Shown: positions 9,399-17,751 of the stretch, piece after piece | How the letters are laid out: the number at the start of each line of letters is the position of its first letter | Position numbering within the stretch: position 1 is the stretch's first letter | Assembly (NCBI RefSeq): GCF_000308475.2 | Contig: NZ_BAFT02000062.1 | Span: forward strand, 124,001 to 188,000 | Length of the DNA: 64,000 bases | Direction: 5' to 3' | From: Nocardia brasiliensis NBRC 14402 | GTDB taxonomy: Bacteria; Actinomycetota; Actinomycetes; Mycobacteriales; Mycobacteriaceae | Program-made: the position numbers and the translations under genes | The notes under the pieces: model-generated | The model's database searches: none | Seen by the model: the letters and a program-made list of their open reading frames with translations, nothing else | Told to the model about the DNA's origin: nothing

Positions 9399-9448
9399 GA
9401 GAAGTGCGCGGGGCGGGAGACGTTGCCGCCGTGCCTATCTCGGATGCG

Positions 9449-10681
9449 TCAGCGGATCTGGCGACGGTCGCGCTCTGCTGTGCGCAGGACGATGGCGGCG
9501 ACCACGAGGGTCGTGGTGGCGGCGCAGGCGGCGGCGGTGGTGATGAGGGCGGGTGTGGAGCGGGCGAACGCGACCATCAGCGTCACCTCGATCGCCAAGC
9601 CCAGCCAGGTCAGGGCGGCGAGGGCGGTGCGGTCGACGGCGATGGCGGACAGCATCGCGCCCTGGAGCACGGCGAGGATCGCACCGTGCAAGGCGAACAG
9701 CCACAGCAGTCCTTGAATGGGGGCGTAGTCCTGGCCCGCCAGCACCGGCGCGATCGGTGCGGCCAGGACGGCGCACAGCACGGCGGCGATACCGATACCG
9801 GACAGCACAGCCAGCGCCGACCGGATCGCGCGCGCCGAATGCGTCGGCTGCGCCATCCGCGGGTACAGCACCACGCCGACCGCCTGCGGCAGCCAGAACG
9901 CGATCTTGGTCGCGATGGTGCCCAGCGCGTAACGGCTGGCGTCCGCGTCGTCCAGGACCATGCGAACGACGATGAGATCGGCGGAGGACAGTGCCATCAG
10001 CGCCGCCTGCACCTGCGCGGCCCGCAGCACCGGCAGCACCCCGATGGCCTGCCCTACTCCGTCTTCGTCCACGTCGGCGGTGCGGTCGCGCGGAGCAGGC
10101 GAGCCCGCGACGAACCTGGCGAACGCCGCCGCCACCGCGATACCCGCCGCCGCCGCGATCAATGCCGGCGCCGCGCCACCCCCCGCGGCGAGCACGACGA
10201 GCGCGGGCACGACCCTGGCGATCCCGGCTGCGCCGAGCACGACGCCCAACGCCCGAAACCGCCTGCCGCCCTGCAACACTCCCTGTTCACCGGACAGCAG
10301 CACCAGGGCGGGGGCCGCACACAACGCGGCGGCGCAGGCGGCGGCGCCGACGTTCAACGCCGTGGTCACCACCGGAATCAACAACGCGACAACCACCGCC
10401 ACGATCACCGCGCACCGCCACTGCAACCCGCGCAACGCGGCGGCACTCGCGCCCCGGACCAGTTCTCTGGCCACTACGTTCTGCAACGCAAGCGCGGGCA
10501 CGGCGCACAGCAGCTGCACCGCGAGCAGGCTCGCGAACTCGCTGTATCCGGCGACGCCCAGCCACCGCCCCGCCAGCAACTGCAACAGATAGCCGGCCAC
10601 GTTGGCGGTCATCGCACCCGCCGTCACCAACGTCAGATCCGCCACCACAGGAAACCGACGGACCGCAGACACGTTCGCCAT
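9449..10681 (-). CDS. oligosaccharide flippase-like membrane protein
   Basis: A 410-residue protein with about twelve hydrophobic spans and few charged residues outside short loops. It resembles polysaccharide/lipid-linked-sugar flippases of the MOP superfamily (Wzx/RfbX-like); GRWLGVAGYSEFASLLAVQ near residue 40 is typical. The presumed role is moving a polyprenyl-linked glycan across the plasma membrane. It is divergent from the AftD-like GT-C gene at 10851, so the two may serve one envelope glycan. The GTPase-less MOP assignment rests on hydropathy pattern and local motifs; other multispan transporters are possible. Confidence 0.75.
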   Translation of the reverse strand: MANVSAVRRFPVVADLTLVTAGAMTANVAGYLLQLLAGRWLGVAGYSEFASLLAVQLLCAVPALALQNVVARELVRGASAAALRGLQWRCAVIVAVVVALLIPVVTTALNVGAAACAAALCAAPALVLLSGEQGVLQGGRRFRALGVVLGAAGIARVVPALVVLAAGGGAAPALIAAAAGIAVAAAFARFVAGSPAPRDRTADVDEDGVGQAIGVLPVLRAAQVQAALMALSSADLIVVRMVLDDADASRYALGTIATKIAFWLPQAVGVVLYPRMAQPTHSARAIRSALAVLSGIGIAAVLCAVLAAPIAPVLAGQDYAPIQGLLWLFALHGAILAVLQGAMLSAIAVDRTALAALTWLGLAIEVTLMVAFARSTPALITTAAACAATTTLVVAAIVLRTAERDRRQIR

Positions 10682-10836
10682 CGTCCCACCCGGTGGCGCG
10701 TCGGCGGCTGCGCACCCCCTGGTCGCGCGTGTTCGAGATCAGGAGGAACTGGTGGCGGCATCGTTCGAGGAGCCGCCGCCGTCAGTTCCCCCTGATCATG
10801 AACGCGTCCGCCGGGGATGCCTCGGCGTAATGGACG

Positions 10837-10842
10837 TAGGGT
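10837..10842 (+). promoter_or_regulatory. -10 box of the GT-C-like gene
   Basis: TAGGGT ends 8 nt before GTG 10851 and there is no Shine-Dalgarno sequence. This supports a leaderless start at 10851. Confidence 0.45.
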
Positions 10843-10850
10843 GCACAAGC

Positions 10851-12755
10851 GTGAACGAGAGCGAGCCGAGGGTGCGCGGGCGGTGGGGGAAGTTCGTCCC
10901 CGCCGGGTACAGCGCGGTGCTCACGCTGCTCATCATGGGACCGCTGCTGGGCCCGGGATATCTGCTGCTGCGCGACGCGGTGAGTACCCCGCGTTCCTAT
11001 CTCACCGGCTCTGCCCTCGGACTCGGTGACGCGGCCCCGCGCGCGGTCCCGCAGGACGCGCTGCTGGCGGTGCTGTCACCGCTGCTCGACGGCGGCCTCA
11101 TCGTCAAAGCGATCCTGCTCCTCGCGCTGTGGGCGGCCGGTTACGGCGCCGCCGCACTGGTGCGCGAACTCCTCCACGCACCCGTGCCCGCCCAACTGGT
11201 CGCCAGCACCGTCGCGCTCTGGAACCCCTACCTCGCCGAGCGACTCCTTCAAGGACACTGGAGCCTGCTCACCGGCTACGCCGCCCTCCCCTGGATCATC
11301 CTGACCGCCAACCGCATTCGAGTGCCGTCGCACAGCGGTCATGCACCTGGAACATTCACCGGTCACGCGCAGACGGATCCGAGGCCGGATCGGTTTGCTG
11401 CGCTGCGGGATTGGGCCGGGTTGGCGGGGGTGCTGGCGGCGGCGGGGCTTACGCCGACGGGTGCGGTGCTCGGCGCGGTTACGGCGCTGGTGGTGGTCGG
11501 GCGGCGGCGGTTCGCCGGGGTTGCGGTGCTGGTCGCGCTTGCGTCCGTGCCGTGGTTGGTGGCGACCGCGGTGTCCGGGTCCGGGAGCGAACCGTCGGAT
11601 CCGGCGGGGATCGCCGCGTTCGCCGCTCGGGCCGAACCCGGTCTCGGCACGCTGGGAAGCCTGGCGGGTCTCGGGGGGATCTGGAACGGGGACGCGGTAC
11701 CGGCTACGCGGACCACGTTGCTCGCGGTGATCGGGACGCTCCTGTTGCTCGCCATCGTCGCCACCGGCGTGCGATCCGTCTGGACCGCCCAGAGCAATCG
11801 CTACGTGCTCCGCGCCCTCGTCTTTCTTGCAGCACTTGCGATCCTGCTGCCCGCGCTCGGCGCCACCCCCTGGGGCATGCAGCTGCTGGAATGGCTCGTC
11901 GCCCACGTCCCCGGCACCGGACTACTGCGCGACACCCAAAAATACGTCGCCCTCGCCATGCCCGCCTACGCCCTGTGCGCCGCCGCAAGCTGCACGCTGC
12001 TCGCCGCCCGCTTCCACTCCGGCCACGCCACTCTTTCCGCCCCGGCATCGCATGTCGGCACGCTACCCACTACTCGGAGCAGAGCGCTGACCCGTACGGT
12101 CGCAGCCGTTTTCATCGTTTTGCTGGTGCTGCCGCTGCTGGATCTCGCTTGGGGCGCGGGTGGTGCGTTGCGGCCGGTGCACTATCCCGCGGGGTGGCAG
12201 CAGGTTGGCGAGCGGATGGATGGGCCGGGGGACGTTGCGGTGTTGCCGGGGGGCATGTTTCGGAAGTTCCGGTACAGCGGGACGGTTCCGGTGCTCGACC
12301 CGGCGCCGCGGATGTTGCCGCGCGACGTGTTGCAGACCGGCGAGCTGCCGGTGCGCGGGCGCACCGTGGCCGGGGAGGGCACGCGGGCCCGCACGGTGGA
12401 AAGTCTGCTCCTGCACGGCGGTTCGGCTGCGGAGTTGGCCGGGCAAGGTGTCGGCTGGGTGTTGCTGGAACGCGGCACCCCCGGACCGCTCGGCGACTCG
12501 AAAACGACGCTCGCGCAACTGGATCAGGTGTACACCGACACCGACCTCACGTTGTACCGCGTGCCCGGCCCGATCGACGAGCGCACGGGCTCCGCCACGA
12601 ATCGCCTACTCGTCATCACCGCCCACGTTTTATGGGCCGCACTACTTCTCGGCGGCCTACTCCTCGCAGTCATGGTGCGCATCCTCGCGCCGAGACCGCA
12701 ACACCCCGGGGCACGCGCACCACGTTCTCAGCCGGGCGATTCCAGCCACACATAG
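10851..12755 (+). CDS. AftD-like GT-C membrane protein (Rv0226c type)
   Basis: A 634-residue multispan protein matching Rv0226c by position and character. Hydrophobic spans fill residues ~20-420, with a short tail span near 590. Between them is a soluble region with W-x-x-V, VAVLPGGMF and LAGQGVGWVLLERG. The same order of features occurs in the middle of AftD (ALVVPGAPFG, then LAGQGIGILVLRND), which suggests a related GT-C fold using a polyprenyl-phosphate sugar. No enzymatic function is established. It is convergent with a GT4 glycosyltransferase gene. GTG 10851 was chosen because of the adjacent -10 box; the frame is open upstream but overlaps the divergent flippase gene. Confidence 0.8.
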   Translation: MNESEPRVRGRWGKFVPAGYSAVLTLLIMGPLLGPGYLLLRDAVSTPRSYLTGSALGLGDAAPRAVPQDALLAVLSPLLDGGLIVKAILLLALWAAGYGAAALVRELLHAPVPAQLVASTVALWNPYLAERLLQGHWSLLTGYAALPWIILTANRIRVPSHSGHAPGTFTGHAQTDPRPDRFAALRDWAGLAGVLAAAGLTPTGAVLGAVTALVVVGRRRFAGVAVLVALASVPWLVATAVSGSGSEPSDPAGIAAFAARAEPGLGTLGSLAGLGGIWNGDAVPATRTTLLAVIGTLLLLAIVATGVRSVWTAQSNRYVLRALVFLAALAILLPALGATPWGMQLLEWLVAHVPGTGLLRDTQKYVALAMPAYALCAAASCTLLAARFHSGHATLSAPASHVGTLPTTRSRALTRTVAAVFIVLLVLPLLDLAWGAGGALRPVHYPAGWQQVGERMDGPGDVAVLPGGMFRKFRYSGTVPVLDPAPRMLPRDVLQTGELPVRGRTVAGEGTRARTVESLLLHGGSAAELAGQGVGWVLLERGTPGPLGDSKTTLAQLDQVYTDTDLTLYRVPGPIDERTGSATNRLLVITAHVLWAALLLGGLLLAVMVRILAPRPQHPGARAPRSQPGDSSHT

Positions 12756-12845
12756 AACCACCAGCAGCACCTGCGAAAAGGTCACGCACGAAGTCGCAGA
12801 GGGCCGAGCCCGCCGCACAGTGGCGCAAAAAAGGGCGGCGCGAAC

Positions 12846-14018
12846 TCAACTGACAGGGCGCGGGGCGATCAACCCTGACGTGTGCTCGCCGCGGGCGACT
12901 GCGGCCAGCACCTCGTACACCCCGTTTCCCGTTTGCTCCCAGGAGAATTCCCGGGCTCGGGCCCGCGCCTTCTCGCCCATTACGGTGCGCGCGGCGTGAT
13001 CGCCGAGCAGTTCGCCTACCGCGTCGGACAATTGGGGGACGTCGTCTACGAGCAGTCCGGTGACGCCGTCGATGATCGAGTCGGTGAGACCGCGGGAACT
13101 GCGGTAGCCGATGGTGGGGACGCCGTGCTGGGCGGCTTCGATGACGGCGAGTCCCCAGCCTTCCTTGCGCGAGGGCAGCACGTGCACCCAAGCGCGGGAA
13201 AGCAATTCGTGTTTGCGGCGTTCGTCGACGTGCCCGTGGAAGGTGAGGGCGTCGGCGATGCCGAGGCGCGCGGCGTCGGCCTTCAGGTTGTCGGCCCACC
13301 AGCCGTCGCCGATCACGTCGAGATGCAGGCCGGGGATGCCGGGGCGTAGTCGCGCGACGACCGCGAGCGCGTCCTCGATCTGCTTGTGCGGCACCAGCCG
13401 TGACAGCACCACGATGCGCGGGTTGTCCGTGCGGGTTTCCGCGGCGCCGGTAGGCGCGTCGGCGGGGACGGGTTCAGCCCCGTTGCGCACCACCGCGATC
13501 CGGGTCTGCTCGACGCCGAGGGTGGCGAGTTCTTCGGCCGAGGGCAGCGAAACGGTCAGGTATTGATTGCGCTTGTGCACGCGCGGCGAGAGTCGCGATT
13601 CGATCCACCAGCCGATCCGGCCGACCAGCCGCCCCGCGACCGGCCACTGTTCCCGATGGCCGTGATGCACCAGCACCACCGACGGCGCCTTGGCGGCCGC
13701 GGTGGCGAAGAACGGGATGCCGTTCTGCGTGTCGATGATGGCGTCCGGTCGCACATCGCGCAGCGGACCGAGACCGAGCCTGCCGAACGCCATCGCGGCC
13801 AGCGCCCGCGGATAGACGGAGTAGCGCCCACCGGCCCGGCTGATCTCGATGCCGTCGAGGTGTTCGCGCTTCGGCGCGCCCGGATAGCGAGCGGTGCGCA
13901 GGGTGACCTTGACACCGCGTGCCGCGAGCTGCGCGCCGACCTGCTCGAGGTAGCGTTCGCTGCCGCCGCCCTGCGGGTGCCCGGTGTCGCGCCAGCACAG
14001 CAGGAGGACTTCGCGCAC
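12846..14018 (-). CDS. GT4-family glycosyltransferase (Rv0225 type)
   Basis: A 390-residue GT-B enzyme. The N-terminal domain has the glycine-rich acceptor loop GHPQGGGSERYLEQ (residues ~13-26). The C-terminal domain has VVLSRLVPHKQ, VIGDGWW and the E-x7-E motif SRKEGWGLAVIEAAQ that binds the nucleotide sugar. GTG 14018 is preceded by a purine-rich GAGAGAAG. Length and location match Rv0225. The family transfers a sugar with retention from a nucleotide donor at the cytoplasmic face; the donor and acceptor here are unknown. It is divergent from the methyltransferase at 14241. Confidence 0.88.
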   Translation of the reverse strand: MREVLLLCWRDTGHPQGGGSERYLEQVGAQLAARGVKVTLRTARYPGAPKREHLDGIEISRAGGRYSVYPRALAAMAFGRLGLGPLRDVRPDAIIDTQNGIPFFATAAAKAPSVVLVHHGHREQWPVAGRLVGRIGWWIESRLSPRVHKRNQYLTVSLPSAEELATLGVEQTRIAVVRNGAEPVPADAPTGAAETRTDNPRIVVLSRLVPHKQIEDALAVVARLRPGIPGLHLDVIGDGWWADNLKADAARLGIADALTFHGHVDERRKHELLSRAWVHVLPSRKEGWGLAVIEAAQHGVPTIGYRSSRGLTDSIIDGVTGLLVDDVPQLSDAVGELLGDHAARTVMGEKARARAREFSWEQTGNGVYEVLAAVARGEHTSGLIAPRPVS

Positions 14019-14240
14019 GGTCGAGCTTCTCTCGGTCAGGTGGTCCCGGCATCGGGAACGTCGGATATCGCGCTACACCCTAACCCGGCGACCCGCCGGA
14101 AAGCCGATCACCGGCGCTTGTGCAGGCACATGATCGGCAACCGCGCCCCGCCGACCTGGTTATCGACGAGCGTGCGCGGCCCCGCGCGAGCGCAGGAGCG
14201 GACGACAGCGCCACAACACCGTTATGCGAGACTCGGCGCC

Positions 14241-15026
14241 GTGTTGAGAGCCGAAAAATCGCCCGCCGACGGCGCGGCCCCCCGGTTCGCGCGCCGCGCG
14301 ACGCTGCGCCGGTCGCTGCGCCTGCTCGGCAGTTTCCGGTTCGAGCAGTCCGATCCGGCGGTGTTCTACGGCGGCCTCGCCGAGGACAGCGCGGCGATGC
14401 TCGGCGATTTCTACACAGACCTCACCGGCCAGGATCTGACCGGGGCGACGATTCTCGATGTCGGCGGCGGCCCGGGCTACTTCGCCGACGAGTTCCGGCG
14501 CGCGGGCGCGCGGTATATCCCGGTGGAGCCGGACCCCTCCGAAATGCACGCGGCCGGTTTGTCGGCGGCGGGTGCGGTGCGCGGTTCGGGGATGGCGCTG
14601 CCGTTCCGCGATGACGCGGTGGACATCTGCTTCTCGTCGAATGTCGCCGAGCATGTGCCGGATCCGTGGCTGATGGCGGACGAGATGGTGCGTGTGACCC
14701 GGCCGGGCGGGTTGATCGTGCTGTCGTACACGGTGTGGCTCGGCCCGTTCGGCGGGCACGAAACGGGGCCGTGGCACTACCTCGGTGGCGAGTACGCGGC
14801 GCGGCGGTACCGGCGTAAGCAGGGGCGGGAACCGAAGAACCGGTTCGGCAGGTCTCTGTTCGCGGTGCGCGCTTCGGACGGATTACGGTGGGCGGCAGCG
14901 ACTTCGGCCGACGTGCGCACCGTATTCCCGCGCTATCATCCGCGCTGGGCGTGGTGGCTCGTGCGCATTCCGGCGCTGCGCGAGTTACTGGTGAGCAATC
15001 TCGTCGTGGTCGCCACCAAGGAATAG
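14241..15026 (+). CDS. class I SAM-dependent methyltransferase (Rv0224c type)
   Basis: A 261-residue protein with SAM-binding motif I DVGGGPGYF (around residue 73), a motif II acidic residue in PVEPDPSEM, and SSNVAEHVPDPW. This is a Methyltransf_11 fold. The start chosen is GTG 14241; the longer frame upstream overlaps the divergent GT4 gene and has no family similarity. The position between the GT4 and aldehyde dehydrogenase genes is the same as Rv0224c. The substrate is unknown; methylation of a sugar or lipid in the adjacent envelope pathway is an inference. Confidence 0.85.
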   Translation: MLRAEKSPADGAAPRFARRATLRRSLRLLGSFRFEQSDPAVFYGGLAEDSAAMLGDFYTDLTGQDLTGATILDVGGGPGYFADEFRRAGARYIPVEPDPSEMHAAGLSAAGAVRGSGMALPFRDDAVDICFSSNVAEHVPDPWLMADEMVRVTRPGGLIVLSYTVWLGPFGGHETGPWHYLGGEYAARRYRRKQGREPKNRFGRSLFAVRASDGLRWAAATSADVRTVFPRYHPRWAWWLVRIPALRELLVSNLVVVATKE

Positions 15027-15052
15027 CGACTACTCCGCGTTCAGCGGACGGC

Positions 15053-15355
15053 TCAGTGCTCGAGCCAGCCGCGCCGCCAGGTGCGCCTGCCACACGGTTC
15101 GTGCAGCGGCCGGCTCCACGGCGATTCCTGGATCGCGAGACCGACGGTTTCCAGTGTGGTGAGACCGACCTGGTCGGCTAAAGCCCCCACGACGGCTACG
15201 GCTTCAGCGGCTTGCATGGCGGCGGTTGCTTGCTCGATGGTCAGCGTGCGCCCCGGTAGGAAGGACACCACCCAGCCGCCCGCGCCTACGCTCTTCGCTT
15301 GATGTTCGGTCTGGTCGCTGGTCATCAGCGATCTGCCGACTACTTGCACCGCCAT
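15053..15355 (-). CDS. hypothetical protein
   Basis: A 100-residue protein starting MAVQVVGRSLMTSDQTEHQ. ATG 15355 has GGGGAGA upstream on the minus strand; the alternative ATG at 15325 lacks a Shine-Dalgarno sequence. The C-terminal third is rich in Arg, Trp and Pro (RPLHEPCGRRTWRRGW). The middle is helical with AAMQAAEAVAVVGALADQ. I do not recognise the family. It is convergent with the methyltransferase gene. Confidence 0.6.
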   Translation of the reverse strand: MAVQVVGRSLMTSDQTEHQAKSVGAGGWVVSFLPGRTLTIEQATAAMQAAEAVAVVGALADQVGLTTLETVGLAIQESPWSRPLHEPCGRRTWRRGWLEH

Positions 15356-15553
15356 GACTCGGTCTCCCCAATTGCGGTATCGGTTCAGAAATCGAGCGAG
15401 CTGATCAGTAGCTAATAGCATCCTCTTTTCAGCAACAGAACGCAATAGTGCGTTCTACGAAAAGCGAACCGACAGGTTGGGATCCGTCCAGCTCAGCGCC
15501 ACCCTCCCCGAGCAGAACTGGAACAGGTTACAGACAATCGGACCACAAAACTG

Positions 15554-15559
15554 TAACGT
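15554..15559 (+). promoter_or_regulatory. -10 box of the aldehyde dehydrogenase gene
   Basis: TAACGT is followed by 6 nt and ATG 15566, without a Shine-Dalgarno sequence. This is a leaderless arrangement. Confidence 0.5.
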
Positions 15560-15565
15560 GTTCTC

Positions 15566-17011
15566 ATGCATTACGACAGCTTGTTCATCGGCGGCCGCTG
15601 GACTGCGCCGGCCACCACCGAGCGCGTTCAGGTCATCTCGCCGGTCACGGTCGAGCCGGTGGGCAGCGTCCCCGCGGTCACCAGGGCCGACGTCGACGCG
15701 GCGGTCGCCGCCGCCCGGCACGCCTTCGACCACGGCCCGTGGCCGGCCACGCCGCCGCAGGAACGGGCCGAAGTACTCACCCGCGCCGCGCGGCTGATCG
15801 AGCAGCGTTCGGCCGAACTGCTCGCCGCGCTCACCGCGGAAATGGGCGCACCGCAGATGATCGCCATGACGCTCAACCAGATTCCCGCGGTCGCCGCGCT
15901 GGACGCGTGCGCGGCGCTCGCGAAAACGTTCCCCTGGAACGAGACTCGCACCGGACTCTTCGGCACCGCGCGGGTGAGCCGGGAGCCGCGCGGGGTCGTC
16001 GCGGCGGTCACCGCGTGGAATGTCCCGCTGTTCCTCGCCGCCAACAAGCTCGGACCGGCCTTGCTCGCCGGTTGCACCGTGGTGCTGAAACCCGCACCGC
16101 TGACACCGATCACGGCCAATCTGCTGGCCGACATCTTCACCGAGGCCGGCCTGCCCGAGGGCGTACTCTCGGTGCTGCCCGCCGAGCCCGAGGCCGCGGA
16201 ATACCTGGTTTCGCATCCGGGCGTCGACAAGGTCACCTTCACCGGCAGCACCGCGGTCGGGCGGAAGATCGGCGCGATCGCCACCGGTCAGCTCAAGAGC
16301 GTCTCCCTGGAGCTCGGCGGCAAGTCCGCGGCAATCCTGTTGCCGGACATGGACATCGCGGCCACCATTCCCGTGCTCGCCTTCTCCGGACTGATGAACA
16401 GCGGGCAGGGTTGCGTCGCGCAGACCCGAATTCTCGCGCCGCGCAGTCGTTATGACGAGACCGTCGACGCGCTCGTCGCACACGTGCAGACGATGAAGGT
16501 CGGCGATCCCGCGGATCCCGCGGTGCAACTCGGCCCGCTGATCTCCGAGCGGCAGCGCGAACGGGTCGAGGGGTACATCGCGAAGGGCAAGGCGGAGGGC
16601 GCGCGACTCGTGCTCGGCGGCGGCCGCCCCGCGGGCCTGGATCGCGGCTGGTTCGTCGAGCCGACGATCTTCGCCGATGTGGACAACAAGTCGACCATCG
16701 CGCAGGAGGAGATCTTCGGGCCGGTGCTGTCGGTGATCCCGTACGAGACCGAGGACGAGGCGGTGGCCATCGCCAACGATTCGGTCTACGGCCTGGCGGG
16801 CTCGGTCTGGACGACCGACGTCGAGCACGGTGCCGAGATCGCCGCGCGGGTGCGGACCGGCACCTACGCGATCAATTGGTATGCGTTCGACCCCAGCTCA
16901 CCGTTCGGCGGCTACAAGAATTCCGGGCTCGGCCGCGAGAACGGCCCCGAAGGGCTCGACTCGTTCTGCGAGCAGAAGTCGGTGCTCATGCCGATGGGGT
17001 GGACCGGCTAG
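15566..17011 (+). CDS. NAD(P)-dependent aldehyde dehydrogenase (Rv0223c type)
   Basis: A 481-residue cytosolic enzyme of standard ALDH length. It carries the cofactor-binding segment WNVPLFLAANKLGPAL, FTGSTAVG, the catalytic glutamate in SLELGGKS (residues ~250-257), the catalytic cysteine in NSGQGCVAQT (about residue 287) and EEIFGPVLSV. It oxidises an aldehyde to the acid; the substrate cannot be predicted. Position matches Rv0223c, next to the Rv0224c-type methyltransferase. ATG 15566 is supported by the leaderless promoter and by the conserved N-terminus LFIGGRW. Confidence 0.92.
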   Translation: MHYDSLFIGGRWTAPATTERVQVISPVTVEPVGSVPAVTRADVDAAVAAARHAFDHGPWPATPPQERAEVLTRAARLIEQRSAELLAALTAEMGAPQMIAMTLNQIPAVAALDACAALAKTFPWNETRTGLFGTARVSREPRGVVAAVTAWNVPLFLAANKLGPALLAGCTVVLKPAPLTPITANLLADIFTEAGLPEGVLSVLPAEPEAAEYLVSHPGVDKVTFTGSTAVGRKIGAIATGQLKSVSLELGGKSAAILLPDMDIAATIPVLAFSGLMNSGQGCVAQTRILAPRSRYDETVDALVAHVQTMKVGDPADPAVQLGPLISERQRERVEGYIAKGKAEGARLVLGGGRPAGLDRGWFVEPTIFADVDNKSTIAQEEIFGPVLSVIPYETEDEAVAIANDSVYGLAGSVWTTDVEHGAEIAARVRTGTYAINWYAFDPSSPFGGYKNSGLGRENGPEGLDSFCEQKSVLMPMGWTG

Positions 17012-17047
17012 TCCGCGCGGCGGAACCGGCCGGGAGGCGGCGGCGGT

Positions 17048-17251
17048 TCAGTCCGTCGGCATGACCACCCGCAGGACCGGCTCGCTCTCGCGGCCGGTCA
17101 GGCCGGGCGCGTCGACGATCTCGACGCGCCATCCCGGCGGCAGGACGGCCTGCAGGCGCCCGGCGGCGCGGCGCAACGGCGTGCTGAGCGTGGTCAGCTC
17201 GAAGCCGGCCACCAGGGGCGCGATGGACGCGCCCGTCTCCAGATCGGTCAT
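17048..17251 (-). CDS. small hypothetical protein
   Basis: A 67-residue protein, MTDLETGASIAPLVAGFELT onward, with a C-terminal beta-like VLRVVMPTD. ATG 17251 is preceded by GAGAGGTGG. It has no transmembrane segment or known motif. It is convergent with the aldehyde dehydrogenase gene. Codon use is GC-rich at third positions like its neighbours, which supports a real gene. Confidence 0.55.
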   Translation of the reverse strand: MTDLETGASIAPLVAGFELTTLSTPLRRAAGRLQAVLPPGWRVEIVDAPGLTGRESEPVLRVVMPTD

Positions 17252-17751
17252 GCTCCAACCACCTCTCGCGCGTCGATCTCATCGTCTTGCCGCAGCGCGG
17301 GAATTCGATGTCGATAGGGAAGTAGTTCAGTCGATCAGTTAACGGTTAGCAATCGGACTGACAGGTCATGAGACCAAGAACACTGCAAGCATAAGCCACC
17401 TCTGCGCAAACCTCGCACATCAGGCAACTACCCCATGCCGCGTCTTGGCAAACGCCCCCTGCTCGCGATTCCGTGACCACCGACCATGACCAATAGCACC
17501 ACACATTCCGGCTCGCGCGGCGGGAAACACGCGCAACGGATGTGGATGATGTGTCATCGACCGGGCGGCGTCGCCTTGCTTCCGGCCAGGATTTTCGCGC
17601 TCTTCCTGAGCCGTTCTCGGCGGGTATTTATTGGTATGGAACAGGATTCGAGCCCGTCACCGCGAAAGCCGGTGCGCGACCGAAAGGCTCGCGCGCACCC
17701 CGTTGTCGCGTCATCCCCACTTCGCACCCGAGCGGAACTGGGGAGCACACG
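17252..17751. other. 500-bp stretch without a convincing gene
   Basis: This intergenic stretch is less G+C-rich than its surroundings, especially 17320-17480. Short open frames are present, but their codon use does not fit. A tRNA T-arm-like segment lies at 17641-17657 on the minus strand, but no full tRNA is there. It may hold promoter sequences for the 17048 gene or be remnant DNA. Confidence 0.5.

Noticed and set aside
9404..10795. 463-codon plus-strand open frame
   Set aside because: It is antisense to the flippase gene, and its Gln/Arg/Gly-rich sequence has no family features.
17641..17657. tRNA T-arm-like segment on the minus strand (ACGGGCTCGAATCCTGT)
   Set aside because: The arm and loop fit, but no matching 5' acceptor strand, D-arm or anticodon arm is found in the preceding ~75 nt, so it is not a tRNA gene. 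A pseudo-tRNA or attachment-site remnant cannot be excluded.
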